This document shows, piece by piece, positions 21,585 through 32,800 of a stretch of 60,000 nt of DNA. The stretch covers positions 40,815,797 to 40,875,796 of the forward strand of contig NC_087071.1 of assembly GCF_963678635.1 (NCBI RefSeq), given 5' to 3'. The notes beneath the pieces are model-generated. The model was not told where the DNA came from and searched no databases. It was given only the letters and a program-made list of their open reading frames with translations. Positions within the stretch are counted from its first letter, which is position 1. Every line of letters begins with the position of its first letter. Source of the stretch: Symsagittifera roscoffensis. Lineage: Eukaryota; Xenacoelomorpha; Acoela; Convolutidae. The position numbers and the translations under genes are program-made.

Positions 21585-21805
21585 ATTATGGACGTTTATT
21601 CAACAGCACTTACTGGCACGGAGTAGGCCAACAATGTAACCACTCCGACAACTTCGACCAGCCTATAATTGTCATCATAGTGTGTCTCCTACTCTTATCT
21701 AACGCCATTGGGTGTTGTATCGTGACTGTTAATTTGTTCATTGTTCTCGGAAAATGGCAGGGAATCATATCGAGAAGTGTTCTGGTCGGGCTCGCTATCG
21801 CCCAG
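21585..21805 (+). CDS. Tetraspan membrane protein, penultimate exon
   Basis: Internal exon bounded by a pyrimidine-rich tract and TTTAG before and CAG|GTAAGT after. It starts with two bases of a split codon, and its last codon is complete. It encodes the end of an extracellular loop with two glycosylation sequons (NST, NHS), a transmembrane helix (IIVIIVCLLLLSNAIGCCIV) and the beginning of another (SVLVGLAIAQ), separated by a short basic turn (GKWQG). The next exon (22406-22588) continues in frame. This layout (loop, helix, short turn, helix, loop, helix) fits the last three helices of a claudin/clarin/PMP22-type four-helix protein; the exact family is not recognised. The exon with the start and first helix was not found. 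Confidence 0.7.
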
Positions 21806-21831
21806 GTAAGTCAAGAAAGCACGATCAAACT

Positions 21832-22022
21832 GGTTCTTTTCCATTCCCCTCCCCACATTTCACACTTTTTAGTTTTATAGTTGATTCACGTGTTATTATG
21901 GTTTAAAGCGTGATGTTACGATGTAAAATATGAAAACTAATACTGTTCACAATGATTGGTTTCTTGATTTGTTCGCTATGCCAAGTTTGATTACATTCTG
22001 ACAAAATAATGACAATGTTAAT
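21832..22022. mobile_element. MITE inside the tetraspan gene intron
   Basis: Starts GGTTCTTTTCCATTCCCC and carries the 8017-type interior (gtgttattatgg, gcgtgatgttacgatgtaaaatatg, ttgttcgctatgcc). It is followed by a G-rich, purine-dominated stretch (22034-22085). It makes up about a third of the 600-bp intron. Confidence 0.65.
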
Positions 22023-22339
22023 GGTGTGAGTGGATGTTGGGGCGGAGGAGGGGGGTGGGGGGGGGGATTGAGGGTGGTAGACAAAAGGCGGCGCCAAACT
22101 CATTGCCCTTTCTTCTTCGCCCACTAAATTTGTTTTTGTTCTTTTCCTCTTCTCTCAGTTTAGTCGCCCTTCCTTTGATTTGTTGCTACGACTGCTCAGT
22201 TTTCTGGAGACATCATCAACAAAGCTTTTTGCTCTATTTTCCAATAGTTTCGCATTTTTAATTTACCATCTTTCTACACTCAACGACTATAAACTGATAT
22301 ATTCATCACTTGTTCTCTTTGGGACAAAAAAAAACAGAT

Positions 22340-22387
22340 GATGGTGGGGATTCGAACCCCTGACTCTAAGACAACGACTTCACCATC
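22340..22387 (-). other. Miniature tRNA-like sequence
   Basis: On the reverse strand, GATGGTG and CACCATC form a perfect 7-bp acceptor-like stem. A T-arm-like GGGGTTCGAATCCCC (a strong B box) directly precedes the 3' strand. Only about 20 nt separate the 5' strand from the T arm, too little for both a D arm and an anticodon arm. It is therefore a truncated tRNA-like unit or SINE head, not a normal tRNA gene. It lies 18 bp before a splice acceptor. Confidence 0.55.
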
Positions 22388-22405
22388 TAATTTTTTCTGT
22401 TTTAG

Positions 22406-22588
22406 TTCTTATTCTGTGTTATCTGCTCTTCGCTCGGCACATCCGAGTTCACTGGCTCAACAAGCGAAGCTCATGACAGATCAATGGGAGTAGATCTAGT
22501 TCTACTCTGGATTGCTTCAATTCTCTCTGTGCTTCAAATTGCAAATTCAACTATCAGTCTCTTTTATGTTAAAGAGATAAACTACTGA
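22406..22588 (+). CDS. Tetraspan membrane protein, last exon
   Basis: Begins after TTTTTTCTGTTTTAG in phase 0 and ends with TGA (61 codons including the stop). It completes the third visible helix (AQ|FLFCVICSSLG), gives a short polar loop (TSEFTGSTSEAHDRSMG), and a final helix (VDLVLLWIASILSVLQIANS) ending in a short tail KEINY. Joined to the exon at 21585-21805 the frame is continuous. A downstream AATAAA near 22859 may end the transcript. The neighbouring CCDC42-like gene is convergent. Confidence 0.7.
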   Translation, partial: FLFCVICSSLGTSEFTGSTSEAHDRSMGVDLVLLWIASILSVLQIANSTISLFYVKEINY

Positions 22589-22980
22589 CTATTGATTCGA
22601 TTCTGATGAGAGAGAGAGATGAAAAAAATATATTTGAAAAAAACGACACACTGAAAAAAAAACTCGAAATTTCTAAAAGGTCGATTTTCTCCAATACATT
22701 TTAAAAACCTTCAATATTTTGGTTTGGGATAATTTTAAGTTTCAAAATATGAGTTGATTTTGTTTCAATGTAAAAATTGCTAAGCATGGAAAAAAACTGG
22801 CACCAGGAAAAAAAATCAGTTAAACCCATCATTTGCAGTGACAATCGTAGCTTAATCCAAATAAATTTATATTAATTTTTTTCTCCACTACTTAGGCTCG
22901 ACCGCACAACCAACTAAAGCAATCAAATGAAATTTTGATCACAAAAATTAGAAGGAAGTTTGAACTCTAGTGTTTTTTCC

Positions 22981-22987
22981 ACACACA

Positions 22988-23022
<35 letters not shown>

Positions 23023-23041
23023 ACACATACACACACACACA
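22981..23041. repeat. (CA)n microsatellite
   Basis: A CA-rich run with a few T interruptions, between the 3' ends of the two convergent genes. Confidence 0.95.
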
Positions 23042-23451
23042 AAAGAACAACATTCCTTATAAAACATCAAAAAATGAATTTAAAAAGATTTTCACAATAA
23101 ACTCCTTTTGGTATAAACGTTTCAGCAGCACTTAACATCTGATCAGAGATGAAATCAGAAAATCAGAAAAAGTAGAAACTAATGGCAGCAGTCAATCAGG
23201 ATTAACTCAAAGCTAGTTTTTTTATAATTCTTTTTCAATTTTTTAACCAAAAATTAGATTATGCGATTACTAAAACTTGACGCAATTACTAAAAGTTACG
23301 AAATTCGATTTTGTGTCCTTGTTATGTATCGGTGTGGTTTTTCAAATTTATATTTTTATTTTATTTTTATTTCTCTTGAAATCAACCTTGTTTTTGAATT
23401 ATAAAAATGAATTATTGACCATTGTTTAGATTTAACTTCAGAAGAGTTCGA

Positions 23452-23828
23452 CTAATGTGACGTGGTCGTCTGTCCTGTTTGCGACTGTCCCTCTTGCTTC
23501 CGAATTTCAGTCGTAATCTGGCTCAAATCCTGGATAAACCGGGATATCTTTTCCAGTTGCGTATCCGAATCCGTCTCGTCAATCGCTGGCATCTTCAACT
23601 GAGTGTTAACCAAGTTGAATAAGTTCAGAGTTGCCATCCGGATTCTTCCTAGTTCCAGGGTCTTCGAAGCCGCGGTTGTCTGGATTTGGTTCCAGTTTGC
23701 TTCCAGATGAACTGTTTTACTCTTGGCTTTATCCAGATCTCCTTGCATGAATGACAAATCGTTGTTGTAGCTCATGATTTCGTTTTGTCTATCCTCGGTG
23801 AACTTTGCCAGATATTGACGTTTGGACT
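23452..23828 (-). CDS. CCDC42-like gene, exon 5 (C-terminal)
   Basis: Follows AATGACAG and starts with two bases of a split codon. It encodes about 124 residues ending at TAG: KRQYLAKFTEDRQNEI, then a coiled coil, then KTLELGRIRMATLNLFNLV and the FIQDLSQI motif near the end, with a Gln/Thr/Ser-rich tail. The last two motifs are the most conserved part of CCDC42-type proteins. The open frame runs further upstream to 23955, but that part does not resemble the family and is taken as intron. Confidence 0.75.
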
Positions 23829-26800
23829 CTGTCATTAAAAAGACCTTTTCCAGATATTTTTTTTTACAGTTGTTCAGTTTCGAAAATGCAAAACTTGGCG
23901 ACTTGCAATTTATCTTACAGCGACTGGAAACATAAAAATCAATCAAATTGGACATTTGGTTTCTAGTTTTAAGTTTTTCAATCTTATTTTATAGTGAATT
24001 TGGAGTTAGAATCAAGAAAAGAGATCTTATGAACAAAACAAGTCTCTAATGACTGCTCCTTTAATCAAAACAGACCTGATTCTTTCAGGTGTTCACATGT
24101 TTTGATTACATACGTCTTTTTCGAAGCTTTTATAGGAAAAGCTAAATGAACGACTTGTTAGTTTTTACAATAGAAAAAAGAATCTGAGCAATAATTTTTA
24201 AGGAATGAACTGGAAAAGAGCCCGGTTCCCTATTAGGTCTTGGTTGTTCTGGTCCCGCTCAAGTAGGTCCTGGTAGGTGGAGCTCAGTGTCTCGTACCGC
24301 GACGTAATCTCCCTCACTTCCGAGAACTCGTCGGAGGTTTCGAGAACTGCGTCCATGTAGCTGTGGAACTTCTTGTGTTTGTCAAGTGTGTCTTGAATCT
24401 TGTTCCGCTCCTGCATCAAAAATTAGATTAAAAAATCATAAATTTCTTGAAAAATTTTGAATTTTTTGGAAATTTTTCTCAAGTATCTTTAAATTTACAT
24501 AGTTTTTCCCGCGTTTATCAATAAAAAAATGTTGTTTCTTGAAAATTTTGATTAAGCTTGAGCCCTGATTCGAGAGTATTTTTTTGTTAATTGATTGCTC
24601 GATGTTTCTTCATTTGGTATTTTTTGATTAGAATAACCAAAATAGTTCTTTCCTGTTCTAAAACTGCAATTTCATCCATTAGCTGAGTATGCTCTTTGTT
24701 CTTAGACTGCTTCGCTGTCTTCTCGTCCTGTGCTTTCTTCAGTGCTCTCAGTCTCTTTGAGTCGTTCTCTTTCAAGAATTTGTCGAACTTGAGAAGACTT
24801 TCTTTTAGTGTGCATTCTTTTCTCTCCAGTTCCTCCTGCGGGAAAAAAAACCGATTGAAGCAAATAGTTTTCAGGTTTCAAATAAAGTAGCAAAGGAATG
24901 TAGGAAATAATTGGATAAAAACAAAAAATATGGACTCTGATTCTCCAAATTGCTCTCAAACGGCACCTTCAAACAGGCTTGCAGCCTTAAGGTGACCATT
25001 CGAATCGGCGCTACCAAAATAATGCATTTATAATAATTTCTGTAATGTGCCTGATTCGTAATTGAATTTATTATAAATATTATAACTTTTTTGAACACTT
25101 TTAAAATTGAGAACAAGAAAAAATAGTAAAAAGAATAACGAAGATAGCTGTGCAAGTAGCTCAAAACTTTCTCAGCATTTTCATTGAAAACTTCGAAAAA
25201 GTTTTTTTGTTTCCTTTTGTTCAAATGAAAATCGCGATGAGAGATGTTGTGACCAAATGCCTAGAACCTACCCATTAATCATAAGAAATTTCCCCTATGT
25301 CTAAAAGCTTTTAAATTCAATAATAAACCAAATTTCAAAGCTTTTCATAGTGAAAAAAAAATTTCAAAAACTAATTTTACTGGAGTGCACCTCAATTTTC
25401 AGGGATCAACTAAACTTTTCTCGGCTTATCTTTTCATGTAAACCTGCTCGCTCCAAGACTACTGACAAAAAATTTGACGAGGAAAGTTGACAGCGTGCGA
25501 GGATCAATCCGAATATTGTCCAAGTTTCTAATGAGTAAACTTGCACAAGAAAAAATTGGATTGAGTTTCTCGAGTATTACTAGAATGTTTCAAACTCGTC
25601 GATAAACGTTTCAATCAAAATATAATCAACTCTCATAATCTTTCCATATGGAAATGGTGCAAACTGTTTGGTCACATTAGTTCATGTCAAGTTCAAACGA
25701 TTCTTTTTTCATTTAAATTCGGCTGTCCAAATTTTATAGTTTATCGCAACTTTTTTTCTCTAAAATTTGATGAAAACCAGTCAAAAGGCAGCCGGAATAA
25801 TCGAAGCTGTGCCTGAAATTCGAGCAGTCTTGTTTAAATAACGTCTAATACTCAAAGTCACAAAACGGTTTGAAAGTAATCATGAAGGTCAGTCAGTTAG
25901 TAGAAGTAGTTTTTGAGCGTAATTTTTGAAGTGGTACCTTGCATATAAAAACTTCAAATTTTTTTTTGTTTCTATTTGTCCAAAAGAGAATCGCGATGAG
26001 AAATGTTGTGAACAAATGCCTAGAACCTACTGATTAATCATAGGAAATTACGCCTATAACTAAAAGCTTTCAAATTCAATAATAAACCAAATTTTTAAAT
26101 TGCCCAAGTCGTGAAGTTTTTCAAAGTGCAAAATAAATTTAAAAAACTAAATTTACAGGAGTGCATTTAGATTTTCAGTGGTCAACTAAAGTTTTCTCGG
26201 CTTATCTTTTTATGATAAACCTGCTCGCTCCAATTTTTGGTCGTAATTAGATAAAAAAGAGAAAAATTGTCAACCGGCGTTTCTCTGATTGTAGTATCGA
26301 TATTGAAGAAGTCTGAAAAATATGTGTTTTTTGGCTATTGACAAAAATTTTGATGAGGAAAGTTGACAGCGTGCGAGGATCAACCCGAATATTGTCCAAG
26401 TTTCTAATGAGTAAACTTGCACAAGCAAAAATTGGATTGAGTTTCTCGAATATTACTAGAATGTTTCAAATTCGTCGATAAACGTTTCAATCAAAATATA
26501 ATCAACTCTCATAATCTTTCAAAATGGAAATGATGCAAACTGTTTGGTCACATTAGTTCATGTCAAATTCAAACAATTCTTCTTCATTTAAATTCGGCTG
26601 TGCAAATTTTATAGATTATCGCAACTTTTTTTCTCTAAAATATGATAAAAACCAGTGAAAAGGCAGCCGGAATAATCGAAGCTGTGTCCTGAAATTCGAG
26701 CAGTCTTGTTTAAATACCTTCTAATACTCAAAGTCACAAAACGATTTGAAAGTAATCATAAAGGTCAGTCAGTTAGGAGAGGTAGTTTTTGAAGTAGTAC

Positions 26801-29800
26801 CTTGCATATAAAAACTTCAAACGTTTTTTTGTTTCCTTTTGTTCAAATGAAAATCGCGATGAGAGATGTTGTGAACAAATGCATTGAACCTACTCATTAA
26901 TCATAGAAAATTACTCCTATGTCTGAAAGTTTTTAAATTCAATAATAAAAAGGGATTTTTAAATTGCCCAAGTCGTAAAGCTTTTTAAAATGCAAAATAA
27001 ATTTAAAAAACTAAATTTACTGGAGTGCACTTGAATTTTCAGGAATCAACTAAAATTTTCTCGGCTTATCTTTTCATGATAAACCTGCTCGCTCCAATTT
27101 TTGATCGTAATTAGATAAAAAGTAGAAAAATTGTCAACCGGCGTTTCTCTGCTTGAAGTATCGATATTGACGAAGTCTGAACAATATGTGTCTTTTTGCT
27201 ACTGACAAAAACTTTTACGAGGAAAATTGACAGCGAGCGAGGATCAATCTGAATATTGTCCAAGTTTCTAATGAGTAAACTATCACAAGCAAAAAATGGA
27301 TTGAGTTTCTCGAGTATTACTAGAATGTTTCAAACTCGTCGATAAACGTTTCAATCAAAATATAATCAACTCTCATAATCTTTCCAAATGGAAATGGTGC
27401 AAACGGTTTGGTCACATTAGTTCATGTCAAGTTCTAACAATTCTTTCTTCATTTAAATTCGGCTGTCCAAATTTTATAGATTATCACAACTTGTTTCTCT
27501 AAATTTTGATAAAAACCAGCGAAAAGGCAGCCGAAATAATCGAAGCTGTGTCCTGAAATCCGAGCAGTCTTGTTTAAATACCTTCTAAAACTCAAAATCA
27601 CAAAATGATTTGAAAGTAATCATGAAGGTCAGTCAGTTAGGAGAGGTAGTTTTTGAGCGTAATTTTTGAAGTAGTACCTGGCATATAAAAATTTCAAACG
27701 TTTTTTTGTTTCCTTTTGTTCAAATGAAAATCGCGATGAGAGATGTTGTGAACAAATGCCTAGAACCTACTCATGAATCATAAGAAATTACGCCTATGTC
27801 TAAAAGCTTTTAAATTCAATAATAAACCAAATTTTTAAATTGCCCAAGTCGTAAAGCTTTTTAAAGTGCGAAATAAATTTAAAAAACGAAATTTACTGGA
27901 GGGCATTTAAATTTTCATAGATCAACTAAAACTTTCTCGGCTTATCTTTTTATGATAAACCTGCTCGCTCCAATTTTTGATCGTAATTAGATAAAAAGTA
28001 GAAAAATTGTCAACCGGCGTTTCTCTGCTTGAAGTATCGATATTGACGAAGTCTGAACAATATGTGTTTTTTTGCTACTGACAAAAATTTTTACGAGGAA
28101 AGTTGACAGCGTGCGAGGATCAATCCGAATATTGTCCAAATGAGCAAACTTGCACAAGCAAAAATTGGATTGAGTTTCTCGATTAATACTAGAATGTTTC
28201 AAACTCGTCGATAAACGTTTCAATCAAAATATAATCAACTCTCATAATCTTTTCAGATGGAACTGGTGCAAACTGTTCGCTCACATTAATTCATGTCACG
28301 TTCAAACAGTTCTTTTTTCATTTAAGTTCGGCTGTTCAAATTTCTTAGATTATGGCAACTGTTTTTTCTCTAAAAATTGATGAAAACCAGTCAAAAGGCA
28401 GCCTGAATAATCGGTGCTGTGTCCTGAAATTCGAGCAGTCTTGTTTATATACCTTCTAATACTCAAAGTCACAAAACGATTTGAAAGTAATCATGAAGGT
28501 CAGTCAGTTAGGAGAGGTAGTTTTTGAGCGTAACTTTTGAAGTGGTACCTTGCATTTAAAAACTGCATTAAAACGTGTCAACGTGAACAAGCGAACCAGT
28601 TTTTACAACATTTATTACATTAAAAAAGTGAACAGGTTTCTTTTGTAATTTTTTCCAGGGGTGGGAAACTGGAAAAGAGCCGAGCATGCAAACAACAAAT
28701 AATTTTGTAACATGCAATTTGCTGCATAAAAACTAGCCGTAATTGATTTGTTAATAGGAGCAAAATCTATCACTTAGCACTTTATATGGCATGTGGAGAA
28801 TCATTTTCACAAGAAAAATGAAATTTAATTATTTTAAATTATTTTGATTTTTCTAACGTTTTTTTGCTTCTTAGACTTTAAAAGGCGATCGGAACATTCA
28901 CGATTTAATTCTGATACGAGCAGTCTTGTTTAAAGCTTAGATTGAAAAATGTGAAAGACCTCGATTCGCAAACAAACCATTTAACAAAATTTAACAAGCA
29001 AACTATCGTTAAAGAGTTGAGCTCATCAGGGTGTTAGTAGAGTGAAAAATCTTAAATTAATCAAAAAAGAACTCTCACAACCCGATACAATGAATTTGAA
29101 CGATCATCATTAGAATAATAGTTTATAATGAAAATTGAACAAAGATTTCTATAAGGAAACAAAAAAAAACTACTGCTCGTATCAAGGCTTAGACTTGAAA
29201 ACTACGACTGCACTGTATTTTCGATTCAACGCTTTTTGTTCAATTTTTACCAAAAATGTTCGGTCGAAACTGTCCAAAAAATTCAAATAGCTTGCTCTTG
29301 GTCTGTTTGGTTCGTTTTGATATTTTGTGTACGCTTTAACGGGACAAAATAAAATGAGCGTTAATTATCTCAGTTTGATTGGTAGACGTCAAAGTAGTCT
29401 CGAATTCAATACCCTATAACTTTGCAAAAAAGACCACAAGTGAATTATTTTTTTTTCAATTTTTATACCCGAGTATCAATATCTATCGAATTGTCAAAAC
29501 AACTTGGTCAGAAGTTACTATTTAAACAATCTACAGAACAAAATTTGCTACTAGGATCGAAAATACCATTTGAAATTATATGGCGTGTGGGGGATGATTT
29601 TTACAAAAAATCTCAATTTTTTTTTTAATTTTCATTTTTTTTACATTTAAATTTTTCCTTCATAGATAATAAAAGGAAATCGGAACAATCAGGGCTTCAC
29701 CCTTATACGAGTGTTCTTGTTATCTTTTGAATATCAAAAAAAATACGGAGGGATCAACTCGAAAAGAGATGAAAAATAATTGAATTAAAGAGATGAAAAA

Positions 29801-32800
29801 TAATTGAATTAAAGTAGTCATTTTATTAGAACTGTGGTACCGCAACTGGTACTGCATTTGCAGTAACCATATAGTGGCCTTGGACATGCTGTTCATATTG
29901 TTATCTCTAAATTATATTGTCCTATTATGTAAACCAAGGTCAATTACTACGTGACCTTTATTGCAAAAAATAGAGAGCTTGTCTCTCAGATCTGTGACTC
30001 CGTACACAGTCGATCTCGGATAAAGAAATCCAAAATAAAACAAAACGGTTTCAACTATTAAATTAATTCTGTGAAACCAAATCCGTTTTCATTATAAACC
30101 TCAGAGGTTCTGTTAGTTATCACATGGCGCAGCCAGCAGGATCCGGTTTTACAGCTCAAGACAATAGGACCGATCTGGAAATCCCAGTATTCTGGGCATC
30201 CGCAAACTCAGATCCACCTTGGAATTTTGAAACCTGGCTTGATCAGTTCCTATTAGCTGTTACGGTTAAAGAAAATGTGGATCCAGAAGTAATGTTAGAA
30301 GAACCCAAAACTGTACTAGAAGAACCTCTACCAACTCCAGAACCACCAGCGCAGAACGAGGATGCCCCTGCAATAGCAGAGAGAGAAGCCCGGAACAGAT
30401 TGGCTCGGGATAGAGTGGTTCAAGAAAATGAAGAACGGGTATTGAGAGGACCCAGAGTGGGACACAATGTATTTTATCATGAAGTTGGAAAACGGTTGGC
30501 ATCGAGATTATTTCTTGCTTTGGGCGCTGAAGGGAAGAAAAAATTTATTCAAAAGAATCCTCACACAGAGATATCTAAACTGGGGTTTCGGGATATAGTT
30601 CATTTAGCCAAAGTCTCATTTGAGAAGACGAAATGTATTACTTACGAGAGATACAAACTGTTCACACGATCCCATGAACCAAATGAAACGCTAGAATCTT
30701 TTCATGCGGCGTTGACTGCACAAGCAGCAAAGGCGGAGTTGGGAGCACTGGAAGAAGAACTGGTAAGAGATCTATTTTTTTCCCGGATGAAAAATGTTGT
30801 CCTTCAAGACACATTAACTTTTGAAGCATTTTCTCCCGAAGAAGTCTTAAAGCATGCGATAAAATTCGAACACAGTAAACAAACTACTCAAGCATTCCAA
30901 AAATCTTCATCAAGTACAAACGTCAGGATTGTTCTCAAATTCACAATTGAAAATCAAACAAGAACCGATTATGGCAATTGGGAACAAGGGCTATAACTCC
31001 AAACGACAAGGTCAAAACCAAAATAGGAGAAGAGTATGAGAACAAAAATACTATGAGAACAAAAAAGCTAAAGGAGATCAAAAACAATGCACGAGATGCG
31101 GCAGAGCGTTTGGAGAAGGTCATTTAAAAAATTGTCCTGCAATGGGTAAAACGTGTAAGAACTGTAATAAACCCAATCATTTCGCCAAAATGTGTAGATC
31201 CCAGCAAGTTAACGAAATCACAAATGAAGGTTCTAGTTCAGAAGAAGAATGCAATTTAATACAAACTTTTGATTCATGCGACAATTTTGAGATAATGGCC
31301 GTAGAGGAAGATCTCACTTCCGTCGAAAACATTGAAAAATACATCAACAGACGAGTATTAGCGAATATTTTCGAGGATAAAAATTTTCAGAGGGAATCGT
31401 TGACAAAAAAATATGACAATATCGAAAAAATCGAAATTCGGAGGAATCCAAAATCTCATCAAATTAAAGCATTGAAGGCTCTGGTTAAAATTGATAGTCA
31501 TATTTTGAATATGACTATAGACACGGGTAGCCCAGTATCGCTTCTGAATTGGACGACAACAAAACAAATTTTGGAAGGACCCTCATATTCAAAATTTATT
31601 CCAGCAGAAAAGTTAAACCTGCTCGCGCAGTTTGTGGATTATAATAAACGACCTATACTGATATTAGGAGCGTTGAAAGCCAATCTCCGTTCGGCGGGTT
31701 GGGAAGTGTCGGGAGCGATGCTACTAGTCGCAGAAAGACGTATGCGATGTATACTAGGTCTAGATCTTCAAAGTAAACTGGGAATTCAGACCACTCAAAA
31801 ATCAGCTCCAACACGAAGATCCAGGTTTGAGGTGCTACTGTGCGAGCAGTCAGAAGGTTGGAAAAACTTTTTTTATATGAAATTCAAAGACCTATTTGAT
31901 AGACAAGGGGAATCAAAAAACCATACGGGAATACAAAATTTAAATATCCTTTATGTCCGATTCAAGAAAAAGGTAGGAGAATTCCTATACACATTCAGGA
32001 TAAAGTTCAAGCAGAGCTGGACAAATTACTTGCAGAGGGACACATCGAAAAACTAGATAAATGTACAAGCGATTGCTTTATCGCTCCAATTGTCATAACA
32101 GTCAAAAAGACAACTCTATCAAATTAGCTTTGGATGCGAAACCTATTAATGGACAATTGTATAAAAATAAATATCAGATGCCCAATGTGGACGAACTGAT
32201 CGATGGTGTTAGCCAGATTATCACGGCAACATCAGAAGGTTCTCTGTATTTCACCGTGTTAGACTTAAAATATGCCTACAGTAAAATAAGGCTAACTGCG
32301 GAAACAGCAAAGCAATGCAACTTCAATATTGTAGGAGGCCAAGCAACGGGAACATATAGATTTCTGACAGGGTTTTACGGGCTGGCAGACATGCCTGCCG
32401 AATTCCAGAAAGCAATGGATAGAACACTGAACCACTCAAAAAATACCTTTTGTTTTCTGGATGATATTCTAATTGTTTCAAAGGGGGAAGCTAAGGATCA
32501 TGAGAAATTGGTTCGCAATGTGTCGCAAAAGTTGGACAACGAAAATTTCGCATTAAAAATTACGAAATGTGAATTTTTTTTCAGTCCTCAGTGAACTGGT
32601 TAGGCCATAATTTATCGGTACACGGTATAATACCAAAAATTACAAAAACTGAGGCTATTGCAAATCTCCAACCCCCCAAGTCACTGAAACAACTCAGATC
32701 GTTCATGGGTAGCATCAATCACTAATCTAAATTCATCCCAAATGCGGCTAGTTTAACTGAAAAACTTCGACCACTACTGAAAGAAGAAAATGAAAAGAAG

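Noticed and set aside
25202-28560. CRISPR-like or gene-array reading of the tandem repeats
   Set aside because: Units are about 0.8 kb with no short repeat/spacer pattern and no shared open frame; the genome is eukaryotic.
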